Source: Aquila chrysaetos chrysaetos
Lineage: Eukaryota > Chordata > Aves > Accipitriformes > Accipitridae
Direction of reading: 5' to 3'
Assembly: GCF_900496995.4 (NCBI RefSeq)
Contig: NC_044008.1
Span: forward strand, 8,937,276-9,001,275
DNA: 64,000 nt
Positions 25,961-36,700 of this stretch are shown here, piece by piece. The notes under the pieces are model-generated. The model had not been told where the DNA came from. It saw only the letters and a list, made by a program, of their open reading frames with translations, and made no database searches. Both the position numbers and the translations under genes were made by a program. Each line of letters starts with the position of its first letter. The stretch's first letter is position 1.

Positions 25961-27109
25961 AGTACTAAGCAAAGTGAGACGAACTAGGCTACCTCAGGCT
26001 TCCTACTAGAATTATTTGTCCTTTATGCTTTCAGAATTTCATCCTTAATTTTGCATAGCTGGCTATGGGCCATCATCTTCCCATCTATTTTTATCTACTT
26101 TTTCACTCTTTTTCTCATACTCATTCTTCTTCTAGAGCAACTGCATTATTCATCTCTTTGAACATGCATAGCATTTTGAAATGGAGTTTGGAATAGATTT
26201 ATGTCATAGAGACAACAAAGCTTTCTCCAAAATAATGTTCAGCTTGAGGGAAGCAAGCAAACTTATATAATGTTATGTTAAGAAAACACAGAAGTGGCAT
26301 TGTAGGCTTAGCTGCCGCATTGGATAAAGGTGGTTAAGGCACGTTAGTTTTTGTAGCCAGTAGTACACACTGAGTGATGTGACCAGCAACGTACATAACC
26401 ACATGGCTAACACCTAATGGTCAGGTACACACTTCCACCTGACTCAGGAGTAGGTGACTTCAGAGGAAAGTACAGAATGAAGCTCTCACTCTTGCTTCAG
26501 GATCCATAATAAAAATACCTTAGCTTCCCTTATACGACAAGATTTAATTTGGTCATAGTAATTCTCAAGCATAATTTCTTTGGAAATTTGATCCTGCTTC
26601 CTTTTCCTCTCTTTTTTCTCTGCAGCCTCTCTAAACTAGAAGCTCAAAGAAAGGAGGTAAAATGCTGTCTAGTGAACAAATTTTCCACCCTTCCACAGGA
26701 AATTGGCAGGTGGGAAATCTGGATAAAGAGTTCAGCCGTGCCATTGATGGGATGAGCTGGTGAGTTGCACAGGACTGCATTTACAAGACCACTTCAGATG
26801 ATTTTAGAGTCCTTCATAGCTGTCTCAGCTTTTAGCTAAACCCACTAGATTTGCACGTCCAACTCATACGGTTAATTTACTGAGCTCTTCCCCTTTCAGA
26901 CTGTCTATAAATATGCCATCATGTCCTCTAAACCTTATTTAAACTTCCGGAAGCACAGTAACAACAAACTTCCCACCACAGTTAGCAGCAGCTTTCAATG
27001 GAGCTGTTCATGAGTATGGACTCTGCGATTTGGCATAGACAAAAAACACTAGTGTGTAGGTTACCACACCACTAACCTCTTTTTACAGTAAGAATGCAAC
27101 ATTATTCCT
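25961..27109. other. Unassigned sequence between two CR1 relic segments
   Basis: No clear repeat match. It may be diverged CR1, an insertion, or unique DNA separating two parts of one old LINE. No coding sequence seen. Confidence 0.4.
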
Positions 27110-27600
27110 TCTCCTTTTTCTCTCACTCCTAGTGAGGTTTTAATCCATGTGAAGTTTTACCTCTCACTCCATGGTTACCAAGTTTCCCTAAGAGTTTCTT
27201 GTAAGGGTCTTTATCAAAAGTCTTTTGAAAGCCTGAATTAATTTTATCCACCATTTCTCCCTTATTCACTATTTTGTTAATTCTGAAAGAGTGGTGGCAG
27301 CTTAGAGAGGCACTGTTTGGCCTTGAGAAGCCTGAGCCTTTAGTCCCACTAAGTTGTATACATTAAATTAATGTATCTTTCATGATTTTCTTGACTATTT
27401 TTCCTACTGCTGAGGTATGTCCTGCCTATCTATAAAAGACAATTGCCTCTGGCACTTTATGAAAAATTTAGGCAGTCTTGGCTACAACCCAGCTGGCCGT
27501 GATAGCAGGTTTTTATTTCAGATTTTTAACAATAAATTGTGTATCTTTAAACAGCAATTCAGCTGCTTCATTATTTAGTCCCTCATTGCTCCTAGACAGC
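27110..27600 (-). mobile_element. Ancient CR1/L3-type LINE relic, more 5' part
   Basis: The plus strand shows 'aatccatgtgaagtt', 'tcttttgaaagcctgaatt', and 'caattcagctgcttcattatt', in the order expected for the antisense of an old CR1. Orientation and order are consistent with being the continuation of the relic at 25310-25960. Confidence 0.55.
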
Positions 27601-27929
27601 TAAGATGCAGCAGTGATGATTAATTACTATGTAATTTGTTGTGTTATTCCAATATCTGTTTTTCATTTTGATTTTGGGTTCTCAGAGAACATCTCACCCT
27701 TGCTTCATGTTGAGAATAACACCTTTTTAAGTTATTTTTGTAATCAAAAGTTTACGCTCAATTGCATATGTCAATGCACTTCTTGTTTAGCCACTTCTTG
27801 ATAGAGTGGTGAAGAATGCGTGTGACTGAATCAACACGTGAGGAGTGACCAAATTGAGATAATAGGCAAAACACTGGCACAAAATATAGTCAGGACTGTT
27901 GACTAGAGGATGGCTGTGAGAAGCTTAAA

Positions 27930-28115
27930 CTACTGGGATTCAATTCAAGCTATCCCACTGCCTTGCAACCCATCCTCAGGCAAGTCATTTAACCTCTTCA
28001 ATGTAATTTCCCCAGCTATAATACATGGGTGATAATATTTGCCAACCTGCTGGGCATGTTGTGAGGAATAATTAGGTAAATTTTTGAAATTGTTCTAATT
28101 ATGTTAAGTGCAGAG
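27930..28115 (+). mobile_element. MIR-like SINE relic
   Basis: Contains 'ggcaagtcatttaacctct', then 'atgggtgataatatttgcc', 'gggcatgttgtgaggaataatta', and a tail region with 'taagtgcagagta'. These are the core and tail landmarks of the tRNA-derived MIR family in the right order. MIRs are old in amniotes, and the divergence here fits that. Confidence 0.7.
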
Positions 28116-28249
28116 TATAAAATCATGTTCTTCCCCCAGGAGAGGTAAGGAGAGGAAAAAAATGAAAGAAAATAAATACTTCCTGCTACTGGAGAGGGCA
28201 AATTATTCTCTTTGAGACCGGGCCAAATAGTGCCCTGATAAGCGAGCAT

Positions 28250-28410
28250 AAATTGGATTTACTTAGAGCCTGATATATATCTAAAGAAAATTGGTGTAAT
28301 TGCACTGAAACCGATGAAGAAGTAATTTACACCACTTGGAGCTCTAGCTCATTCATTTCAATGAAGTTATTCTGGATTTATGTGGGTGTAAACCAGAATA
28401 ACATTTTGTT
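28250..28410. mobile_element. Possible ancient MITE-like repeat with inverted arms
   Basis: Holds GTTATTCTGG (28366-28375) and its perfect complement CCAGAATAAC (28393-28402) around a 17-nt loop, plus several 'gtgtaa...tttacacc' phrases. This resembles an old amniote repeat family built on 'tcaatggagttactccagatttacaccagtgtaa' that I recall from reptile and bird genomes. I cannot name it with confidence. Confidence 0.35.
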
Positions 28411-28515
28411 CATTGTTAAGGTAGTAACTTCTCTGTTCCTATTCCTATTCCTGTGATGGTTGGTGGCAAAAATTGTCTGTGGGATGTCGGCATGAATGAA
28501 ACGAGGAAAAGAGAG

Positions 28516-28669
28516 GAGGAGAGGAGAGGAGAGGAGAGGAGAGGAGAGGAGAGGAGAGGAGAGGAGAGGAGAGGAGAGGAGAGGAGAGGAGAGGAGAGGA
28601 GAGGAGAGGAGAGGAGAGGAGAGGAGAGGAGAGGAGAGGAGAGGAGAGGAGAGGAGAGGAGAGGAGAGG
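28516..28669 (+). repeat. Perfect (GAGGA)n microsatellite, ~30 units
   Basis: Thirty uninterrupted GAGGA units followed by a partial unit; the plus strand is pure purine for more than 150 bases. Perfect purine/pyrimidine mirror tracts of this length can adopt triplex (H-DNA) structure. All open frames crossing it on either strand are repeat translations. Copy number is likely polymorphic and may be compressed in assembly. Confidence 0.95.
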
Positions 28670-28679
28670 GAAAAAAAGC

Positions 28680-31600
28680 TCTCCATATGCAGAGAAAATA
28701 GCGTCTCTTGTTTCCTTTGCCAATAGCTAGAAAATTACCTGAATCTCTCATTCTCATCGTGCCAGCCACCATAACAAGTTACCTAGGTACATGGCTGTTG
28801 AAGCAATACCATGTTTAGCCTTTTGCACTCCCTTTCCTCCTGCACCTCTGCTAAACTGCTTACCGAACGGCGAGGCAGAGAGCTGGGGCTCCTGCGTTTG
28901 GCTGGCTGGGAAGCAGAATACTCCAGCCCAATTCCTTGTACCTCCTTCAGTCTTTCTCTCCTTTCTTTGTGCCAAATACAGCTGAATGCAGCACAAAGAT
29001 AAAGGCAGAGACAATACCCTGCTGAAAGAGCTTCCAGCAGAAGCAGACACCTTCCAGTGAGGGAAATGGAGGATAGGGAAATGTGAGCTCTCAGGCCACA
29101 CCAGATATAGAAAGTGAAACAGCAGTTCTTGAGACCCATATGCCTTTACAATGTGTTTTTCTAGGCAAAACACAGCAGGTAATGATACCTTTCTTTGTTG
29201 GGTGCTAGAATTTTTGAATACTGCTACCCCAGGATTAATTGCAGCCTTTCGAAATGTTTCACATTATTTCTCTGTTACAAGTGATGATGATTTGTTTCCG
29301 CTTTGCAAGTTTAGGTTAGTTTATTGGAAATTTTATGAGGGTAAAAGAGTTTTCTGGAGGTAAAGAGGAAGAATTATCACTGTATGTTAAAGGAAAAGTT
29401 ATCACTGTGCTTATAATAGCAATAGGAAGGATTATCACTAGCAAAAGCTCAGGAGGATTACTTGGGATTCAGCAATGTACAGTAAACAATCTTTATCTCT
29501 TGCAGAATGTCAGTACATATTTTACAATATAGTTGGCTTTAGTGCTCCATGAAAAAAAATGTACTGCAATTTGTGTTTAATCATTCTGAATCTTGGAATT
29601 AAATTAATATTTAGTTGTCATGAAATCAGTGAAAAAAAGCTGCTTATGAAAGGCACAAGGAAAAGCACTGTAATTTCATTTCAGTCTAATTCCAATTTTA
29701 AATCTTCCTATCAGCATCCCCTTGGCAAGTTATCAGTAGATCTGTAAGAGTAAGAAGAGCAGTATGAGCATGCAGATAACATACGTGAGATCACCTAGCA
29801 AACTAGTTTCAAAAGCTTCTGGTTTAAGTTAAATACTTTTAAAAACGTAAACAGTATATTCATCACTTCCCTCAGTCACAGTCATAAATATCAACTAAAT
29901 GATGTTCTTATCTAACAAAAATACAGATCCTTCAAACACACTCAAAAGCATACACACAGGCACATCTTTTCTACAGAGATTAAAGTCAACACAGCTAGGA
30001 TTAAAAAAAGAGTAATGAAGAAAGTATAAATGAAATCTATGTGAGGCTTTCTTCCAGTAAGAAAAAGGAAAGTAACAAGAATAGGGATACATGTGAGAAA
30101 AACATTTAATATTCTGCTGGAAATTACTTGGATACCATGAAGATAGGCAGCATATAACATAGTGAAAAGATTTAAAAGACCGTGTAAAGACACTGAGCCT
30201 GTCTGGAACATGATGGAATCACTTGAACTTATATTAGTTTTGCCCTTGGAAATTTATATTCACATTTATAATTATAAATATAAAAATCAGATTTATAAAT
30301 GAAAAATACCTCAAGACGAATTCTGCACCAAATCTTTTCTTGTTATTCACTTATCAGTAGTAGGTTGCGAATCAGCATCTGTGGGAACTTAGGAATGAGA
30401 GTGATGCTCTGTTTTCTTTTACACCATTTTCTTAGCTCTGAACAGTAACTGTATGGACTCATAGCCTATGTATATATACTATGACTTTTGTATGTGTATT
30501 AATATATATATATAAAAGCTGTGTATATGTACTTATAACACATCCTATATATACTTATAACACAGCCTCCTGGGCTTTAAACAATATACAGGAGTCTTGA
30601 ATCTCTGATCAAGGTGTCTCCCATTGGACAAAATTGTTGGTCATTAGAGTAAAAAAGACCCCCTAGACAAAATAACAAGCTAGTTATACATTCCTCCTGG
30701 CCTCCAAGTTAAGATAACACTTGTACTATGAGTTTGTTCTGAAGTCAGTGCTTTGCAATACAGTTATGGTAATGGCAATTAGGCCTGGAATTACAAAGAT
30801 GGAAAACTGTGAAAGGTAAAAATTGGGGATGCTCTGGATCATTAAATAGGGTAATTAACAATGTTTTGCAAAAATGATGAAAAGTTCATGCAAATTACAG
30901 CATATTTTAAATAAACTTACTATGCATATATACATACTAATTTTGAAGGATGAGTTTTTAATTTTTAGGAAATAAACTAAGTTGGGAAATTGATGCTCTC
31001 ATATTGATGTATTTACTATGTTTAGGAAAATTAGATTCTCCTGTTCGAGATACAGATCAATCATGGACAAAGCCACCTTTCCCAAATGCATCCAGCAACG
31101 TATCTCAGATTTTACCTGGAGGATGACCTCAAGGATATAGCAGTGGAGGTAAGTAATCACAGTGCTTGTTGAGCCTTCAAAGTCAGCTGAATTAACATGA
31201 CAAGTTGATAGTGATTGCAAAAAAAAAAAAAAAAGTGTATGAGGGCAATACTAATAAACAGGACTAGTTACTGACCTACTCTTGGAAGCAGAAAGATCTA
31301 ATTTTCCCCTCACACATTATATCTACAACAAAAAATCTAGCTGTTTATCATGAGAAGAGAATATGCCATACCAGTGGGAGGTAGTTTGCACTAACAGCAT
31401 TGAATCCACATAGTTGTTCCAGTGAGTCCATATGAAAATGTTTTTCCTAAAAGAAAGCTATATCAACACGTGTCGTCAGTCAGAAACACCAAGTCCTGTG
31501 CATATTTTTCAGTGGCAATACTTTGGCATATTCTGCCTCCATTTGCAGGTGGCCCAGCATTACTTCCCCGAACTGTAGAAAACTTGCTTTACACAGAAGT

Positions 31601-32224
31601 AACACTTCATATGTGACAAGCCATCTCCTTATTTTCTTCTTTTGGTAGGTGACTCAGAATGAGCAAAGCTCTTGCATCTTTCACGTGGTATATTTCCAGC
31701 TTTCAAAGCAAGTCTTTGGAAAAAGTCCATTTTCTGATGTGGCTTGGTGTGTGGCTTCAGCACGCAGCAGTGGAAAGCGAACCCTGAGCGAGGTGCAGCG
31801 GGAAGCACGCAGGCAACGAGATCACTCACTTCCTAAGGTACTGCCTGATACAGACCACATTAGCAAGAGCATATTTCTCCTTTCTGCTGGGAACTTTATT
31901 GAAACCGACCTCTGAAAAGCATTTTGGCTTTAACAGTACATAATTTTCTAACACAGTTCCGTCTCGTTGAAATTGCACCAATTGTTCTTCAGTGGCAGCT
32001 TGGCTGGAAGGAGCCAATCCTCCAACAGTTTCTAAGCCTCCGCTCAGGTGACAATTGCAATCTTTTTCCAGCTTACTATTCTTTAAATCTCGTCTTACCA
32101 TGTAACCTCTTTTCTTTGACCTTGAAGTCAACTAGGATCATATGTCATGACCAAACCATGTGATAGACCTGAATTTACTTAGCCCAGAATTTTCAAGGTA
32201 ATGAGATCAACTCTGGTGTCAGGC
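28680..32224. other. Unique non-coding DNA
   Basis: No named repeat recognised. Includes an AT-dinucleotide-rich patch at 30465-30560 with a repeated TATATACTTATAACACA-like phrase and a 16-A run at 31219-31234. A 139-codon minus frame (28754-29173) and a 101-codon minus frame (31826-32131) have no recognisable domains. Confidence 0.55.
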
Positions 32225-32930
32225 AGGCTCTCTGGCAGCCTTAGCCTGTGAGTCACTGTTAAGTCTACTAAGTGGTGTGAAGATATAATCACGATAATAA
32301 TAGTACTGCTTAATCTCTATTGAACTAAGGTGTTCTGCTACACTTTTGACCCCTGCACACTTATCTACCTCTTCCTGGCTCCTGAAATATTTTGAAAAGG
32401 GTTGGTTGTTGCTCGTTGTTGCTGCAGTGTCCTTGATGTGCACTTCTGGAGGCTGAGCCAGCGGGTGCTGCAGTGCTTGACAATCTTTAAATGCTTCAAT
32501 GCTCTTGAATACCTGATATATTTTGTAGCCTTCCTTCTTTTTGAAGCAGGTTTGAAAATGGGAAGATATACCCAACAGCAGTTCTCACTTAATGGCCACT
32601 GCTTCATGTCATGATGGCAGCATCTGTTTGCCAAATGACAAACACAGGCTGGGTCAGATAAACTCAGCTCTACTTGACAAATCTGGAAATGAACAGAGTT
32701 GTTTTTTCCCCTTCTCATAAAGCTGCCATTGTCATCACTGTGGAAAGCAATGGTGTTATTCCAGGGCAGAGCTTTGTCTTGTCAAGGATGGCAAAGGTGT
32801 TTTCACCTGTTACATGTCAAGATGTCTGAGATCCACTTAGTGCTTGGCCTACATCTTTCTCAATGAGTCGTCCTAGAATAAGAAATTCTCTCTCATCTCT
32901 TTGATTGCTGCTTTCATCTCTTAAACAAAA
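32225..32930 (-). pseudogene. Broken hAT-transposase-derived coding sequence
   Basis: The minus strand encodes pieces of the hAT-superfamily transposase fold as found in host proteins such as ZMYM6/ZNF862-like genes. In order: a REFLILGRLIEKDVG-like strand (about 32850-32890), WNNTIAFHSDD (about 32735-32766), a CVCHLAN motif (about 32630), the hallmark HCSTRWLSL motif (about 32470), and VAEHLSSIEIK...DYIFTPLSR (about 32250-32340). Cys, His and Trp landmarks are in the family order and spacing. The pieces lie in different frames: at least one in-frame TGA and two or more frameshifts separate them, so no functional protein is made. A CR1 copy begins just beyond its upstream end (32958) and may have replaced the missing N-terminal part. 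No terminal inverted repeats or 8-bp duplications are visible, so whether it was a DNA transposon, a retrocopy or an exon of a dead host gene is open. Confidence 0.6.
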
Positions 32931-32957
32931 TGACCCATGCTTTCTAATGGTTTTTTT

Positions 32958-33705
32958 CCTGCACATGGGTCGGGGCAATCCCAAGCACAAATACAGGCTG
33001 GGAGAATGGACTGAGAGCAGCCCTGAGGAGAAGGACTTGGGGCTGTTAGTTGACAACAAGCTCAACATGACCCAGCAACGTGCGTTTGCAGCCCAGAAAG
33101 CCAACCGTATCCTGGGTTGCATCAAAAGCAGTGTGACCAGCAGATTGAGGGAGGTGATTCTGCCCCTCTGCTCTGCTCTTATGAGCACCTACTTGGAGTC
33201 CTGCATTCAGCTCTGGGACCCACAACATAAGAAGGACATGGACCTGTTGCAGCGAGTCTAGAGGAGGCCACGAAGATGATCAGAGGGCTGGAGCACCTCT
33301 CCTATGAAGACAGGCAGAGACAGATGGGGTTGTTCAGCCTGGAGAAGAGAAGGCTCCAGGGAGACCTTATAGCAGCCTTCCAGTACCTAAAGGGGGCCTG
33401 CAAGAAAGCTGGAGAGGGACTTTTTACAAGGGCATGTAGTGATAGGACAAGGGGTAATGGCTTTAAACTGAAAGAGGGGAGATTTAGATTAGATGTAAGG
33501 CAGAAGTTCTTCACTGTGAGGGTGGTGAGGCACTGGCACAGGTTGCCCAGAGAGGCTGTGGGTGCCCCATCCCTGGCAGTGTTCAAGGCCAGGTCGGATG
33601 GGGCTTTGAGCAACCTGGTCTGGTGGAAGGTGTCCCTGCCCATGGCAGGGGGGTTGGGACTAGATGGTCTTTAATGTCCCTTCCAACCCAAACCATTCTA
33701 TGATT
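32958..33705 (+). mobile_element. CR1 LINE, 5'-truncated, relatively young
   Basis: Starts in the ORF2 segment reading '...GCACATGGGTCGGGGCAATCCC' and continues to the CR1 end CCATTCTATGATT. ORF2 C-terminal codons are recognisable ([20 protein letters not shown], then after a break GLEHLSYEDRQRQMGLFSLE). A TAG at about 33259-33261 and a frame change between 33261 and 33276 break the reading frame. Similarity to the standard CR1 sequence is much better than for the other LINE copies here, so this insertion is younger. It abuts the hAT relic. Confidence 0.93.
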
Positions 33706-36700
33706 CAGCTGGACTAATGAAGCATTTTTAATGATTGCCATTGTTTTCACACATCTCAGGATTTCTAACTGCACTATTACAGAATATTTCTTCAGCACCT
33801 TGGCTTTTCTAGATATCTATGCTGTTTATAGATACCTTTGTCTTTTGCGGTGATATGTAAGATTAGCAGATTCATGGTGTAGGGAAATGATCAGTAGCTG
33901 TAGATGAAAGATTGTTTTGGAGCACTGTAGGGTGTTCTTACTTCATTCCCAACATGTTTGCTGCCTATTAAAGTCTGTATTATGTCTTTATCAAGAAATA
34001 GATTCAGCATTGCTTGGTCATGGCAAAAAGGAAATTATAGGGCAATATTAATAACAGCAAATGTAAACTACACTGTGGTTTCCACTGTATACCAAGTAAT
34101 CATCACTATTTTCTGTCTCCTTGTTACTTGCTTTTAAAGTGGAAACTGTGACTTTGTACTATTATTTTGAATATTCTTGCTTGTGGAAGCACTGGAACCA
34201 GAGACTCATTCTGCTAGACTCTGTATGCACATAGAGTTTGGTCTGCAGTGTAAGTGTTTATGTAATCCTCTGTGATGGAAAGTAATACACCAGTGCAAGC
34301 TAGACTATACAATACAAATACATACATGTAAAATACAAAAATGCAAAAGGTATACTATGCATATCATATATAATCAAACCATATCATATGAAATACAGTC
34401 TATTTCATGACTGAGATGGTGATTCATAAGTATTGCCATGATGATTCTATTTTGATGCATATAGAGTAAGCATTTATCTGTCTCCATTGACAATATATAG
34501 CAGCATTAGAAAATCACAGTGTTAGCTTACTGTCTTTGACACATTAATTTCAACAGTTGTCACTGCTAACCCCATTAATTCCAGCAGATGACATAAAGCA
34601 TCCATGTTAAACAAATTCAGCTTACTTCATTGGAATGGTCTAAGAATATGCACATGGTCAATTATTTCACCTCAATTAATAAGCAATAGATCTTTGAGTC
34701 AGTAGCTTATATTTTATAGAAATTTGCTTCCTGTATATTTTCATACCTTCATTTTCCATATTTGCACTTTTATTTTTTAGCAGAATCATTCAATATCTCT
34801 TCTGTTTCAATACTAATTTTCTTTTTACTAAGCAATTTGAAATATTCAAAATTCACTAAAGATGTTCAAATGGTAGTGCTATAAATAAAAAACTAGTTGA
34901 ATTTGCCGAAAGAACTGTTTCTCATTTGAAAATATAGTGTCACTGAAACCAAGGAATTTATTGCTAATGTTGCTTTTAACTATGAAATGATAGTTTTGAA
35001 AATGTAAATTAATGTTCCTTTAATGTATTAGCTATATTATATATATTTTATATATTATCATTCAATTTCATTGAAATGAGAACAAAATTACACTTCTGAA
35101 ATGAGAACCTGAAATTACAACAGTCTTTTTTAGCTTGAAAATGTTAAAGAAAAAAAGTTATAGGATTCCTAGTGTATTTTTTTTCCTTACAGACTCAGAT
35201 TTAGACTAGAAAAAAATTTCAAAATTTTGTCATGCCCCATGTGATAAAGCAGCAGGTTTACTAACAGATCATGTACAAAATTTCTCTGTGAAGCAGTTGT
35301 GTAATTGTGTAGTATAGAGGTTCCCAATCAGTGCCTCTATAATAAGTTATGCTAACGTTAAAGGGAAGGCACAGCACGCAGTGGAAGTCAATAAACCTTG
35401 CTGGAAGATTGCAGTGCAACCAAAAGGCAACTTTATGGATTTGAGGGTGTCGCGCTGAGGTTGCAGAGGCGCAGGCCTGCCAATCTGCGATAGCTTATTG
35501 GAGACCCAGGGGAATGGCTGGCTAAGGGGTCAGGAGGAATGTGGGGCAGGAATAGCCAGCTGTGGGTACAGTGGAGGGGCAGAAAGAGAAACAAACTGCA
35601 GCACTTTGTTTTAGAGCAGATTGAGGGTCATTGCTCACAGAACAGTAAAAACCAATTTCCAGTAAAGGTCATATCTGCTGTATTGGGATATATATATGTA
35701 ATGAAAATAGCAGGAATCATGGATGCTTATGAATGAGTGACTGGACATGAAGAACTGCAGTTCTGCTGTAACAAACAGATAATTACCACATTTAACCTTT
35801 CAAAACTATTAATCTCCTAATCCCTGTTGTCTGGTATCAATATGCTATACTTTTCCTAACTTTGCAATCAGCCACATATTGTCTTAAAAACCACATGGTC
35901 AAAGAGATATTTTCATGCTAGTGCACCTTTAATTTAGGGAGAATGTTTTTCTCTGTCAGTAATCCTTTTAGTCACAGCTGCTTAGCCTAGTGAAATGAAA
36001 TAGTTCCCAGTATGCTGAAAGTCTGTCTACGATTAAATGTAATCAGTTTTTAATTAACTGGAATTTTCAATATCTCACAAGTACTTTTTATGAAGTTTTA
36101 TTCAAATGAGGATATGGATTACTTTACTTTTTAAAGTTTGGAGCTTGGAGGAAAGACAACAGAAGAGATGGTAAAGATAAAATGAAGCTTAGCAGAAAAA
36201 GGACAATGCATGCATAAAATCTGCTTAAAGGTTACGCAGGGTGTATACCCAGAAACGGACCCTGAGCAAGACATTAACTGTGTATTAATCTGATATACAC
36301 AGTGGTACAGCTGTTAATAGCTATCATTATCTTAACTGTTACGTTGTTATTATTAACTTTTATGGCTAATACTGTAACTGAGTTACTGCGTACAGCAGAG
36401 TTTCAGCCTGTTAAAGCAGTGGCACAGAGAGCTCCAAGTGTGACATCTCCCAGGTGGACTGAGTGTCCTCTCCCAGAAAGTACCGTAGATGCTGTGCTTC
36501 AGCAATGCACTAAAGAAGTCTCCAGGGCATCGTGAGCCAGATAAAAACTTTCAAAGCCTCATGAAGCAAAAAAATGCATTATTACAAATTTACCTTCCTG
36601 GATCAATGGACTGACAAATAGAAGATCATTCTAAACCAGAGCGGAAAGCTTACTATTATTTCTTTTGAAAACAGCAAAGCTGAATGTTTTCCATCCAAAA

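Noticed and set aside
28378..28772. Several overlapping frames of 76-118 codons on both strands
   Set aside because: They are translations of the GAGGA microsatellite (Ser/Leu/Pro or Arg/Gly/Glu repeats).
31219..31234. A-runs at 31219 and 40648 as tails of processed pseudogenes
   Set aside because: No coding or gene-like sequence is recognisable just upstream and no flanking duplication is evident; simple A-runs explain them.
33276..33674. A 132-codon plus frame as a host gene
   Set aside because: It is the C-terminal end of CR1 ORF2 running into the CR1 3' end.
36302..36535. A 77-codon small membrane protein with an N-terminal hydrophobic segment
   Set aside because: No family resemblance, no signals of transcription, and AT-rich DNA often gives chance hydrophobic runs.
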